The notes beneath the pieces are model-generated. The model was not told the DNA's origin. It ran no database searches and saw only the letters and a list, made by a program, of their open reading frames with translations. This document shows positions 26,482 to 35,447 of a stretch of 64,000 nt of DNA, piece by piece. Both the position numbers and the translations under genes were made by a program. Positions within the stretch are counted from its first letter, which is position 1. Every line of letters starts with the position of its first letter. The stretch is from Streptomyces sp. NBC_00358 (lineage in GTDB: Bacteria > Actinomycetota > Actinomycetes > Streptomycetales > Streptomycetaceae): positions 620,001 through 684,000 of the forward strand of contig NZ_CP107976.1 of assembly GCF_036099295.1 (NCBI RefSeq). Reading direction: 5' to 3'.

Positions 26482-27779
26482 GCCGTATAACTGACCTGCA
26501 GAAGAACCTCTTCGGAGGCACGACCTCCAACGCCCGCCAGTTCGGCATGATCTCCACCCTGGTGGCGATCGTCCTGCTGTTCCAGATCTGGACCCACGGG
26601 CTGACGCTCACTTCCGGCAACCTCGTCGCGGTCGCCAGCCAGTACTCGTACATCCTGATCCTGGCCATCGGGATGCTGATGGTGATCGTCGCCGGGCACA
26701 TCGACCTGTCGGTCGGCTCCGTCGCCGCGTTCACCGGCATCGTCGTCGCCAAGACGATGCAGGAGTATTCGCTCCCCTGGCCGCTCGGCATTCTGCTCGG
26801 CCTGCTCGTCGGCGCGGCGATCGGCGCGTGGCAGGGCTTCTGGGTCGCCTACATCGGCATCCCGGCCTTCATCGTGACCCTCGCCGGGATGCTGCTGTTC
26901 CGCGGCGGCAACCAGTACATCGGCAACGCCGACACGGTTCCGGTGCCCCAGGGCTTCCGCAAGATCGGCGCCGGCTTCCTTCCCGAGGTGGGTCCGGACA
27001 CCGGCTACAACAACCTGACGCTGCTGCTCGGACTGGCCGCCTGCGCGGGCGTGGTGTGGCGGGAGTGGAAGGCGCGCCAGACCCGCCGTGAGATGAAGGC
27101 CGAGGTGGCGCCGCTGTGGGTCATGGGCATCCGGCTGGCCGTCATGCTCGGCGTCATCGTCTTCGCGACGCTCCGCTTCGCCGGCGGCCGGATCGGTACC
27201 AGCCTGCCGATCTCCAGCATCATCCTGATCGTCCTGGTCCTCGCGTACTCGTACTACACGCGCAACACCATCGGCGGCCGGCACATCTACGCCGTCGGCG
27301 GCAACGCCCGAGCGGCCGAACTGTCCGGCGTGAAGCTCAAGCGGGTCAACTTCTTCGTCATGATGAACATGTCGGTACTGGCCGCACTGGCAGGCATGAT
27401 CTTCGTGGCACGGTCCGCGGCCTCCGGCCCCCAGGACGGTCTGAGCTGGGAACTGGACGCCATCGCCGCGGTGTTCATCGGCGGGGCGGCGGTCTCCGGC
27501 GGCCTGGGTACCGTCAGCGGCTCGATCGTCGGTGGTCTGGTGATGGCCCTGCTCAACAACGGTCTCCAACTGGAGGGCGTCGGCTCGGACATGGTCCAGA
27601 TCATCAAGGGACTGGTCCTGCTCCTCGCCGTCGCCTTCGACGTCTACAACAAGAGGCAGGGACGCTTCTCGCTCCTCGGGACGCTGATGAGTCCGTTCCG
27701 GCGGGACGACGACCCGGCCGCGCCGAAATCGCCGCCGTCCCCGTCCTCCGACGCCGACAAGGCCAAGGTCGCGGGCTGA
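26478..27779 (+). CDS. Monosaccharide ABC transporter permease
   Basis: The 433-residue membrane protein belongs to the BPD_transp_2 family (RbsC/XylH/MmsB). About ten hydrophobic segments are seen, including [19 protein letters not shown], the most characteristic motif of sugar permeases (about residue 70). A longer polar central loop (about residues 190-215, [13 protein letters not shown]) is typical of the XylH/GguB subgroup. The C-terminal tail is charged and proline-rich. Start ATG overlaps the ATPase stop, indicating translational coupling. It forms the membrane channel for the sugar delivered by the lipoprotein encoded at 28002. Confidence 0.93.
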   Translation: MSRITDLQKNLFGGTTSNARQFGMISTLVAIVLLFQIWTHGLTLTSGNLVAVASQYSYILILAIGMLMVIVAGHIDLSVGSVAAFTGIVVAKTMQEYSLPWPLGILLGLLVGAAIGAWQGFWVAYIGIPAFIVTLAGMLLFRGGNQYIGNADTVPVPQGFRKIGAGFLPEVGPDTGYNNLTLLLGLAACAGVVWREWKARQTRREMKAEVAPLWVMGIRLAVMLGVIVFATLRFAGGRIGTSLPISSIILIVLVLAYSYYTRNTIGGRHIYAVGGNARAAELSGVKLKRVNFFVMMNMSVLAALAGMIFVARSAASGPQDGLSWELDAIAAVFIGGAAVSGGLGTVSGSIVGGLVMALLNNGLQLEGVGSDMVQIIKGLVLLLAVAFDVYNKRQGRFSLLGTLMSPFRRDDDPAAPKSPPSPSSDADKAKVAG

Positions 27780-27839
27780 CGCCCGCACCCTCCGGCGGCC
27801 GCACCCCCGCGGCCGCGATCGCTCCACCTCCACCGACGA

Positions 27840-27874
27840 CCGGACATCCGGTCTCCTGACAACCGGGTGTCCGG
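27840..27874 (+). terminator. Strong intra-operon hairpin between permease and binding-protein genes
   Basis: A 13-bp stem (CCGGACATCCGGT / ACCGGGTGTCCGG, one G-U pair) with a 9-base loop lies 60 bp past the permease stop and 128 bp before the binding-protein start. It may block 3' decay or attenuate read-through, so that the binding protein is made in a different amount from the membrane parts. Confidence 0.6.
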
Positions 27875-28001
27875 TCCCCCACCCCGGTACGACCGGTCAT
27901 GGGCACACGGTCCGGCGGTGTCCCACCGCACCGCCACCGCCGTGCTCGACGGCTCAGCACAACTCCGGCAACCAGCACCACACGAAGGGTTCGACTCCAC
28001 C

Positions 28002-29105
28002 ATGCGCTCACTCACCATCAGAAGCATCGCCGCCGTCGGCGCGGCCGCCCTGCTCACCCTGGGTACGGCCTGCTCCAACCACCGTGAGGGTTCCACCGCC
28101 GGCTCCGACGGCAAGGGTTTCGCGAAGGACGCCCTGATCGGCGTCGCGCTGCCGGCCAAGACCTCGGAGAACTGGGTGCTCGCCGGTGACCTGTTCACCA
28201 ACGGCCTGAAGAAGGCGGGCTTCAAGGGCGACGTCCAGTACGCGGGCGCCTCGACCACCGTCGCCGACCAGCAGGCGCAGATCTCCTCCATGGTCACCAA
28301 GGGCGCGAAGGTCATCGTGATCGGCGCGACCGACGCCTCGCAGCTCTCGACGCAGGTCTCGCAGGCCAAGCAGGCCGGGGCCACCGTCATCGCCTACGAC
28401 CGTCTGATCACCAACACGAAGGACGTCGACTACTACGTCGCCTTCGACAACTTCAAGGTCGGCCAGCTTCAGGGCCAGGCCCTCATCGACGGCATGAAGG
28501 CCAAGAAGCCCAAGGGCCCGTGGACGATCGAGCTGTTCTCCGGCTCGCCGGACGACAACAACTCGAAGGTGTTCTTCGACGGAGCGATGGAGGTGCTGAA
28601 GCCCCTCATCGACAAGGGCGACATCGTTGTCGGCTCCAAGCAGACCAACATCAAGCAGACCGCCACCCAGGGCTGGAAGGCCGAGAACGCCCAGCAGCGC
28701 ATGGACTCGCTGCTGACCTCCGCCTACGGCGGCAAGAAGACCCTCGACGGTGTCCTGTCCCCGAACGACACCCTCGCCCGCGCGATCCTCACCTCGGTGA
28801 AGGGCGCCGGCAAGCCGATCCCGGTCGTCACCGGCCAGGACTCCGAGGTCGAGTCGGTCAAGTCGATCATGGCCGGTGAGCAGTACTCGACCATCAACAA
28901 GGACACCCGCAAGCTGGTGGCCGAGACCCTCAAGATGGTCCAGTCCCTGCAGAAGGGCGACAAGCCGGCCATCAACGACACCAAGTCGTACAACAACGGC
29001 GCCAAGGTCGTGCCGTCGTACCTCCTCCCGCCCGTCATCGTGACGAAGGAGAACGCGGCCCAGGCCTACGCCAACGACCCCACGCTCTCGGCGCTCACCA
29101 AGTAG
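28002..29105 (+). CDS. Sugar-binding lipoprotein of the ABC transporter (ChvE/XylF-like)
   Basis: The 367-residue product starts with a lipoprotein signal (hydrophobic core about 9-22, then LGTAC with the lipidated Cys at about residue 24). The mature domain is a periplasmic-binding-protein type I fold of the ChvE/multiple-monosaccharide subfamily (AKTSENWVLAGDLF, GATDASQLSTQV, VIAYDRLI, LSPNDTLARAIL). It captures a monosaccharide, likely xylose, arabinose, galactose or glucose, outside the membrane. ATG 28002 has GAAGGG about 11 bases upstream. In many similar operons this gene comes first; here it is third and separated by a hairpin. Confidence 0.92.
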   Translation: MRSLTIRSIAAVGAAALLTLGTACSNHREGSTAGSDGKGFAKDALIGVALPAKTSENWVLAGDLFTNGLKKAGFKGDVQYAGASTTVADQQAQISSMVTKGAKVIVIGATDASQLSTQVSQAKQAGATVIAYDRLITNTKDVDYYVAFDNFKVGQLQGQALIDGMKAKKPKGPWTIELFSGSPDDNNSKVFFDGAMEVLKPLIDKGDIVVGSKQTNIKQTATQGWKAENAQQRMDSLLTSAYGGKKTLDGVLSPNDTLARAILTSVKGAGKPIPVVTGQDSEVESVKSIMAGEQYSTINKDTRKLVAETLKMVQSLQKGDKPAINDTKSYNNGAKVVPSYLLPPVIVTKENAAQAYANDPTLSALTK

Positions 29106-29125
29106 CGCCGCAGCAAGCACCGGTC

Positions 29126-29172
29126 ACCGCCGTCGCCCGTCCCGGGATGTCCCCGGGACGGGCGACGGCGGT
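29126..29172. terminator. Perfect 21-bp bidirectional terminator hairpin
   Basis: The arms 29126-29146 and 29152-29172 are perfectly complementary over 21 bases with a 5-base loop. It lies between the convergent binding-protein and lipoprotein genes and would serve both. Confidence 0.85.
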
Positions 29173-29197
29173 CCGCGTTCCTCAAGGGGCATCCGCT

Positions 29198-30268
29198 CTA
29201 GACGTCGGATGCCGGTACGGCGTCCACCTTGGTCACCTGGGTGCCGATGGAGTACACGGCGGGGCTGCCGTCCGCGGAGATGAGTCCGAGCTCCGTCTGT
29301 ACGTAGTGGCGGACGACCTTGTTCATGCGCGTGTCCGGGTCGCGCCTGACCAACGGCTTGTCGGAGTCGCCGAGGTTGATGTAGGAGTTCAGGTCCTTGG
29401 CCAGGAAGGTCTCCTCGACGGCACTGTCGGACAGCACGAGCGCGCCGCCGTCGGTGGTCTTCGCGGCGAAGACGTCACCGGCGTGGGGAGCGGCCCTCTT
29501 GAAGTCGACCCAGGCGTGCCCGTCCAGTTTGTCGGCCCGCTCGGTGTACCAGGAACTTCCGGTGCGTCGGGCCGAGGTGTCGGCGAGCGGGGTGTCGCGC
29601 CCGCCGGTCACCCACAGATCGGTGACCAGTTCCGGCAACCGCGCGGGCGCGGTCCCACCGATCTTGGTGTCGGGGGCGGCGACCTTCATCAACCCGGCTC
29701 CGTCGAGGGCGATGTGCGGCACCTTGGCCAGATCAGGCCCCTGGAAGTCGCGGGCCGCGACCATCCGCCAGCCGTCGCCGGAGCGCTTGAAGACAAGGAA
29801 CCTGACGTCCTTCGGCCACAGTTCGCCCGGCTTGCCGTGGGTGAGCTGTGCGCCTTGGGCGCGCATCAGGAACCAGTCGGTCCTGGCGGAGGCGGGCGGG
29901 ATGTAGAAGGCGCGGTTGACGTACGCGAACGGCGCGAGGTTGTCCGCGACGTCGCTCTTGTCGAGCGCTGGGATCTGGGTGAAGTACGCCTGGTCCATCG
30001 CGAGGACGGTGCCGCCTTCCGCCCTCGCCATGAGGGAGGCGGAACGCTGGGCGTTGGCCTGGTTGTTGACCTTCTGATAGGCGTCCACCGTCTTGTTCGC
30101 CTCGGCCTTGGTGAGCAACGGCCTCTCGGCCGGTATGGCGTCCGCCTTGGAATCGCCGCCGTCGGCGGAGCATCCGGTCAGGGAGGCGGCGGCCGCGAGG
30201 ACGGCCGCCGCGAGCGCGCCGATGCGCGCGGCACGGGCTGGGTGGGCGGAGCGGTTCGAGTGGGTCAT
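29198..30268 (-). CDS. Lipoprotein of unknown function
   Basis: The 356-residue protein has a clear lipoprotein signal, with lipobox LTGC at about residues 27-30. The start at 30268 puts the basic MTHSNRSAHPARAAR directly before the hydrophobic core; the frame is open to 30475 without good coding character. The mature part (TKAEANKTVDAYQKVNNQAN, then a mixed alpha/beta region with WYTERADKLDG and VKHYVQTELGL-type segments) does not match a family I can name. It should be anchored on the outer face of the membrane. It is unlikely to belong to the sugar transporter, since it is convergent and separated by a terminator. Confidence 0.8.
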   Translation of the reverse strand: MTHSNRSAHPARAARIGALAAAVLAAAASLTGCSADGGDSKADAIPAERPLLTKAEANKTVDAYQKVNNQANAQRSASLMARAEGGTVLAMDQAYFTQIPALDKSDVADNLAPFAYVNRAFYIPPASARTDWFLMRAQGAQLTHGKPGELWPKDVRFLVFKRSGDGWRMVAARDFQGPDLAKVPHIALDGAGLMKVAAPDTKIGGTAPARLPELVTDLWVTGGRDTPLADTSARRTGSSWYTERADKLDGHAWVDFKRAAPHAGDVFAAKTTDGGALVLSDSAVEETFLAKDLNSYINLGDSDKPLVRRDPDTRMNKVVRHYVQTELGLISADGSPAVYSIGTQVTKVDAVPASDV

Positions 30269-30489
30269 GGCAAGGTGTCCCCGTTTCTTGTGTTCCTCGG
30301 CGACCGCCCCGTGCATCGCGCAGGGGATGATCGCCGGTTCACGGTAGCGACACCACCCACCCCGTCGGCAACTTCGACCACACCCGTACAGCCTCTGCTG
30401 GGCCTGACGGCTCGTCAACACAGTGCGTGGGCACGGGCGTTCGGAACTGCACGACGGTCGGAGACGCGCGGCCACCGGACATGACAGTG

Positions 30490-30518
30490 CGGGGCCGCCC
30501 TCGCGGAGGGCGGCCCCG
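30490..30518 (-). terminator. Terminator hairpin of the glucanase gene
   Basis: A perfect 12-bp inverted repeat (CGGGGCCGCCCT / AGGGCGGCCCCG) with a 5-base loop lies 25 bases past the stop of the upstream minus-strand gene. Confidence 0.8.
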
Positions 30519-30542
30519 TACCGTTCAGTGCCCGTCCAGAAC

Positions 30543-33500
30543 CTACCCGATATTGATCTTGAACGTACTGGTCGTGTTGCGGATGTCCTCGGCGTTGCCG
30601 CTCATCCGCAGGTTGTGGAAGGTCGCTTCACCGACCGCGGGACCCTGACCCGGTTCCGGCAGCTCGTTGGCCCAGATGCCGAATCCCGACTTTGCGTCGA
30701 AGGCGTCTCCGCTCTTCTTGGAGTTGGTGATGGAGATGTCGGTGAAGATCGTGTCCTTCACCGGGAACTGTGGTTGTCCTCCTACGTAGTTGGTCTGGAA
30801 CATCACGCCTCCGTAGGTGGAGTTGTCGATGTCGACGTCGTTGACGCGAATGCCCTGGAACACCTTCGAGGCGGAGAACGCCCAGATGGCGGGGAAGACC
30901 TGGGAGCCCCAGAAGTGGCCGCCGGTACGGTCCAGGGAGACGTTCTCGATGGTCGTCGGATCGGTGCCGAAGCCGTTCATCGGGTAGCCGAAGTCCAACG
31001 AGGAGATGGTGATGCCGGAGTAGACCAGGGTGTCGGCGACGCGGATGTTGCGGAAGGTGTTGTTGTAGCCGCCGTAGACGGCGATACCGGCCGCGCGCCA
31101 GGTCAGGGTGGAGGTCAGGTTCTCGTAGAGGTTGTTCTTCTCGTCGGCGCCTCCGGCGTCGATCGCGGAGAAGAGGGCGAAGCTGTCGTCGCCCGTGGCG
31201 CGGGCTTCGTTGTTGGTGACGTGGTTGTCCGTGGAGCCGTTCGTCATGTTGATGCCGTCGGCGAACGTGTCACGGATGCGGGAGTTCTCGATGGTCATGT
31301 TGTCGGTGTTGGCGCCCCAGTAGAGGCACACCATGTGCTCGGCCCAGATGTCGTCGATGGTGATGTTGGCGACGTTGGCGAAGTCGAAGACCTTGCCCGG
31401 GCCGTCGATGCGGGACGTGTAGTTGCCGAAGTAGGCGAAGCCGGCGAACGTCGAGCCGTTGGCCGTGGAGTCGGCGCGGAAGCCGATGTCGGTGTTCTCC
31501 TGCGAGGAGGGTGCGTGGAAGCGGCTGAACCACGGTCCCGCTCCGACGACCTTGACCGCCTTGCCGTAGACCTGGAACTTGCTGGAGGTCTCGTAGTCAC
31601 CGGCGGGCAGGTAGACGCCGACGAGCTTGCCGGTGGTGTCCATGCGGACCTTGTCGAGGGCGTTCTGCACGTCCTGCTGGGTGAAGCCGGCCGGGACCGT
31701 GTAGGCGGCCGGGTCGGGGTTCGGGTCCGCCGTCGCCTGTTCGGTGTTGACGAAGTCGATGGCGTACGTGGAGGTGTTGGCCGCGTCCTTCTGGAGCCGG
31801 ATCCTGGATCCGGCCGGAACGGTCCTGCCGAGCAGCAGGTTCGCCTCGTCGTAGATGTGGCGCGGGGCACCGGAGCCGGGTGAGTTGCCGGGCGCGGTCT
31901 CGTCGCCGTACAGCCAGGCGTACTTCGAGCTGAGGTCGATCGCCTTGAGGAACTGGCCGTCCACGTAGACGTCGAGGGTGGTGGTGGTCGCGTCGGGGAT
32001 GGAGAAGCGGGTGACCAGGGTGTTGGTGTCGGCGCGGGTGGTCCACTCGACGTACTGGCCGGTGGCGTTGAGGGTCACGGCCTTGCGGCCACTGGCCTCG
32101 CCCGCCGGGTCGCCGACGGTGCGGTTGGGGCCGACGACCTTGGCGCCGCCGCCGAGTGTGCCGTCCTCGGCCTCGTACATGTCGTAGGGCATGTCGGCGC
32201 CACGGCCGACGAACAGGGGTTGTGTGGTGGTGTTGTTGTCCCGCTTGACCGGCAGTTCGTTGTCGTCCGCGGCGATGACGGTCTTGACGGTGTACTTGCC
32301 GTTGACGGCCGTCCAGGATCCGAGGCTAACCGGTGCGGTCGTCTGGCCGGACGCGATGGCGCCGCTGTAGGAGCCGGTGAGTGTCTTGACGGTGGCGCCG
32401 TTCGCGTCCTGGACCGTCAGCGTGACGCCGTGCGAACCGGAGGCCGAGGCGACGGAGCCCTGGTTCTTGATGGCGACGGAGAAGGTGACGTTGTCACCGG
32501 CGGAGGCGCTGGACGGCGTCCAGGAGACCGGGGCGGCGATCAGGTCGGAACTGGAGACGGGCTTCACGACCAGGGCGTCGGCGCGGGTGAAGGTGTTGTT
32601 CCCCTCGTTCTGCTCGATCACCTTGTTCGACGGGTCCACCTCGGCGCCGAGCGGGTAACTGCCCGCGTCCCGGGTGCCGATGCTCGCGGTGACCGTCGCC
32701 GACTGGCCGGCCGCGAGGGCCGGGACGTCGGCCGTGGCCGCCTTCGTGCCGCCGAGTGTGAAGTTCAGGTCGGTGGCCTTGGACGCCTTGGTGCCGCTGT
32801 TGGTGACGGTCGCGGAGAGGCCGATGGTGTCCGACTCGACCGGGGCCGCGGGGGTGTTGGTGATCCCGGTGACCTTGAGGTCGGGGTTGGCGGCAGGCGT
32901 GCCGATCACCTGGAACTCGGCGACCTGTCCGCCCGGGGCACCGGAGTTGGACGTGAACTTGAGCTGGACGTCGGCGGCCGCGCCGGTGAGCGGGATGGTC
33001 ACGGTGTTTCCGCTCGACGGGTTGAACGTGTAGTCCTTCGCCGTGACGAGACTGGTGAAGGCCGTCGCGTCCTGGTCGCGGCCGAGCACCTGGATGTTCT
33101 GGGTGCGCGTCGCCCAGGCGGGGTCCGGGTTGAGCTTGACGACGACCTGGCCGAGATCGGCGTTCGCGCCCAGCTTGGTGGTGAGGGTGGCCGGGTAGGC
33201 GCCGCCTCCGCTCTCCCAATAGGTGCCGATCTGGCCGTCGTTGGCGTTGGCGGCGACATAGGTGAAGGTGTTCGAGGAGGCCTCGATGGGCTTGCCCTGG
33301 GCGAGGTCGGTGCCCGAACCGGTCGAGCCGGTCCGGGTGACGCTGTTGCTCGCCACCGACACGTTCCCGGCCGCGTCCTTCGCCTTCACGGAGTAGGTGA
33401 CGGTGGCCGTCGCCGACGGGGTGTCCGTGTACGTCGTGACGTCACCCGCGACGGACTTGAGAAGCCGGCCGTCGGCGTAGACGTCGTAGCCGGTGACCTT

Positions 33501-34817
33501 GACGTTGTCGCTGGACGCCTGCCAGGTGAGCTTCACGTCGCTGCCGGACTGCGTGTAGGCGAGGTTGCCGGGCGCGGTCGGGGCCTGGGTGTCGCCACCC
33601 GATCCCTGGCGGGTGACGCTGTTGCTGTTGGAGGAGACGTTGCCGGCCGCGTCCTTGGCCCGTACGAAGTAGGTGATGTCGCTGCCGGCCGGCTGCGTGT
33701 CGGTGTACGTCAGCACGTTCCCTGCGACGCTCGACCGCAGTTGGCCGTTGGCGTAGATGTCATAACCGGTGACGGCCGTGTCGTCGCTCGCCGCGTTCCA
33801 GGTCAGTTTGATCTGGCCGGTGGCCGGTTCGGTGAAGGCCAGGTTCGACGGAGCGGTCGGCGCCTGCGTGTCGCCGGTGACGGGTCCGTAGACCTCCAGC
33901 TCGGACGCCTGACCGGCGGGCCAGGCGGTGTTGGCGGTGAACAGCACCCGCACGTACCGGGTCGTGACGGTGTCGAGTGCGATCGTCGTCGACTGGTCGT
34001 TCGAGCTGTCGAAGGTGTACGCCTTGGAGGCCGTCAGGTCGGTGAAGTTCTGGTTGTCCGTCGAGCCCTGGACCTTGAAGGTCTGGCTCCGGCTCGGCCA
34101 TCCGCCGGGCAGCCGCAGCGTCACCTGGTTGATCTTGACCGACGAGCCGAGGTCGACCTGGAGCCACTGCGGGAAGGCGTTGTTGGCACTCTCCCAGTAG
34201 GTGTTGCGGTTGCCGTCACCGGCGTTGGCCGCGCCGTACACGTCGGCGTGCCCGCTCTCGGTGAAGGGCTTGCCCTGGGCCAGGTTGGGGGTCGAGGCGG
34301 CGGCCGTGAGGACCTGCATCTCGGCCAGCTGTGCCGTGGGGGCGACCGAGTTGGCGCTGAAGTCGGCCCGGACGTAACGGGCGAGCGTCGCGGGGAAGGA
34401 GACCTTGACCGTGTTGCCGTTGCCGGGGCTGAAGACGTACTGGGCCCGCGACTTGAGTGTGGCGAAGCTCTTTCCGTCGGCGCTGCCCTGGAGCGCCAGC
34501 GTCTGCTTGCGGGTCTGCCAGTCCTTGGGCAGCCGCAGCACGACCTCGCGGACGCGCTCGGTCCGCCCGAGGTCGGTCTGGACCCATTGGGCCGACTTCT
34601 TTCCGGCCTGCCAATAGGTGTCGGAGTCGCCGTCGGTGATGCGGGCGGCCGTGTGGGCGCCGCGGACGCTGCCGGCCTTGGTGGCGGCGTCCGCGGCGGC
34701 GTCGGGACCACCGGCGGCGTGGGCGCCGACGGCGGGCAGGCCCAGAACCAAGAGGGTGGAGGCGAGCGCTGCGGTCGCCGCGCGGCGTCTCCAGGATCTC
34801 GACTTGTGTGGGGTCAT
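30543..34817 (-). CDS. Secreted multimodular GH87-like alpha-1,3-glucanase
   Basis: This 1424-residue protein starts at ATG 34817 (AGGGAG upstream), with a signal peptide ending near AHAAG (about residue 35). Modules in order, approximate residues: F5/8 type C (discoidin) 45-170 and 174-309; fibronectin III 316-400 and 406-495; a third F5/8 type C 502-640; two CARDB-like repeats 642-745 and 752-866; a CBM6/35-like domain starting YEAEDGTLGGG 872-1025; then a right-handed beta-helix 1034-1424. The helix carries the Asp-rich segment RDTFADGINMTNG, then ATGDDSFALFS, matching the D...DD acid arrangement of GH87 mycodextranase / alpha-1,3-glucanase. Expected role is degrading alpha-1,3-glucan of fungal walls or bacterial biofilm, with discoidin modules binding the polymer. 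Another beta-helix hydrolase or lyase is the alternative; the modular order favours GH87. Confidence 0.8.
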   Translation of the reverse strand: MTPHKSRSWRRRAATAALASTLLVLGLPAVGAHAAGGPDAAADAATKAGSVRGAHTAARITDGDSDTYWQAGKKSAQWVQTDLGRTERVREVVLRLPKDWQTRKQTLALQGSADGKSFATLKSRAQYVFSPGNGNTVKVSFPATLARYVRADFSANSVAPTAQLAEMQVLTAAASTPNLAQGKPFTESGHADVYGAANAGDGNRNTYWESANNAFPQWLQVDLGSSVKINQVTLRLPGGWPSRSQTFKVQGSTDNQNFTDLTASKAYTFDSSNDQSTTIALDTVTTRYVRVLFTANTAWPAGQASELEVYGPVTGDTQAPTAPSNLAFTEPATGQIKLTWNAASDDTAVTGYDIYANGQLRSSVAGNVLTYTDTQPAGSDITYFVRAKDAAGNVSSNSNSVTRQGSGGDTQAPTAPGNLAYTQSGSDVKLTWQASSDNVKVTGYDVYADGRLLKSVAGDVTTYTDTPSATATVTYSVKAKDAAGNVSVASNSVTRTGSTGSGTDLAQGKPIEASSNTFTYVAANANDGQIGTYWESGGGAYPATLTTKLGANADLGQVVVKLNPDPAWATRTQNIQVLGRDQDATAFTSLVTAKDYTFNPSSGNTVTIPLTGAAADVQLKFTSNSGAPGGQVAEFQVIGTPAANPDLKVTGITNTPAAPVESDTIGLSATVTNSGTKASKATDLNFTLGGTKAATADVPALAAGQSATVTASIGTRDAGSYPLGAEVDPSNKVIEQNEGNNTFTRADALVVKPVSSSDLIAAPVSWTPSSASAGDNVTFSVAIKNQGSVASASGSHGVTLTVQDANGATVKTLTGSYSGAIASGQTTAPVSLGSWTAVNGKYTVKTVIAADDNELPVKRDNNTTTQPLFVGRGADMPYDMYEAEDGTLGGGAKVVGPNRTVGDPAGEASGRKAVTLNATGQYVEWTTRADTNTLVTRFSIPDATTTTLDVYVDGQFLKAIDLSSKYAWLYGDETAPGNSPGSGAPRHIYDEANLLLGRTVPAGSRIRLQKDAANTSTYAIDFVNTEQATADPNPDPAAYTVPAGFTQQDVQNALDKVRMDTTGKLVGVYLPAGDYETSSKFQVYGKAVKVVGAGPWFSRFHAPSSQENTDIGFRADSTANGSTFAGFAYFGNYTSRIDGPGKVFDFANVANITIDDIWAEHMVCLYWGANTDNMTIENSRIRDTFADGINMTNGSTDNHVTNNEARATGDDSFALFSAIDAGGADEKNNLYENLTSTLTWRAAGIAVYGGYNNTFRNIRVADTLVYSGITISSLDFGYPMNGFGTDPTTIENVSLDRTGGHFWGSQVFPAIWAFSASKVFQGIRVNDVDIDNSTYGGVMFQTNYVGGQPQFPVKDTIFTDISITNSKKSGDAFDAKSGFGIWANELPEPGQGPAVGEATFHNLRMSGNAEDIRNTTSTFKINIG

Positions 34818-35000
34818 ACGGGGTTCACTCCCTGCGGAGGTTCGCGCGCCGGAGGGGCGGCGAGGGCGGCTCGTTCCTGGGCAGAGCGGTGGCGCGGTAC
34901 GACAGGACGGACTGAGCGGCATGAACTGCCTGCGCGAGAGCTGTCCGTGCAAGCGTCGGCTGTCCGGACCTGCGCGACCCTCGAAAGAGAGTCGCGCGCA

Positions 35001-35032
35001 GCTTCTTGCATTGTTTCATCGCAATATTGCAG
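35001..35032 (-). promoter_or_regulatory. TTGC/GCAA motif patch, possible operator of the glucanase
   Basis: Within 32 bases lie CTTGCATTG, ATCGCAATATTGCAG and a perfect 10-bp palindrome GCAATATTGC (35021-35030). On the minus strand this reads as TGCAATATTGCG followed by CAATGCAAG. LacI-type regulators of alpha-glucan genes in Streptomyces, such as MalR, recognise CTTGCA/TGCAAG half-sites. Identity of the regulator is inferred only. Confidence 0.45.
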
Positions 35033-35227
35033 AGCAGTGCGAGCCCGTCTACGGCCAGGACGCCACAAGTTTCACCATCAACACCCGCGCCTCAACGCCG
35101 AAGACACGGCGCGCAGAGGGCGCGCAGAGTCGGCGGACCGACCCGGACCGATGAACCGGTCGAAGCGCGGGGACCAAAGGGCCGAAGGAAGTCAACCGGG
35201 CACCACGCAACGCCCCTCCCCCACGCC

Positions 35228-35257
35228 AAGGCCCGCAGGCGCCAATGCGCGGGCCTT
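35228..35257. terminator. GC-rich hairpin upstream of the glucanase region
   Basis: A 9-bp perfect inverted repeat (AAGGCCCGC / GCGGGCCTT) with a 12-base loop. It lies 190 bp beyond the stop of the minus-strand phosphoesterase gene and could end that transcript. Confidence 0.45.
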
Positions 35258-35278
35258 GCGCCGCCTCAATGCAAGCCA

Positions 35279-35309
35279 CCGCAAGTAGCGCAATTTCTTG
35301 CGCTTGCGG
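35279..35309. promoter_or_regulatory. Second GCAA/TTGC dyad
   Basis: AGCGCAA-TTTC-TTGCGCT forms a perfect 7-bp dyad with 5 more paired bases (CCGCA / TGCGG) outside a 3-base bulge. With the nearby CAATGCAAGCC it repeats the motif of the 35001-35032 patch. It may be a distal operator or another termination structure. Confidence 0.4.
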
Positions 35310-35447
35310 AGACAGTCGTGAGACGCCGAAGTCGCTGTTCGCCACCGGGCGGGCCTGGTCGGCGTGTGGAGAGTCCGGCGGCGCGTCCTGGTGTCCCGGA
35401 ACCGCCCCGCGCACGATCGACGGGTGATGCGTGACGGCGACGCTCGG

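Larger units (their letters stand above)
34818..35447. other. 630-bp upstream region of the glucanase, no gene
   Basis: Open frames here lack coding character. The stretch holds an A/T-richer patch at about 35001-35032 with TTGCATTG and the palindrome GCAATATTGC, a GC-rich hairpin at 35228-35257, and a second motif-dense hairpin at 35279-35309. The first patch sits about 185-215 bases before the glucanase start, suitable for its promoter control. Confidence 0.6.

Noticed and set aside
32220..35288. A 1022-codon plus-strand open frame opposite the glucanase
   Set aside because: Gly/Val/Arg-rich shadow with no features; the minus strand encodes clear modules.
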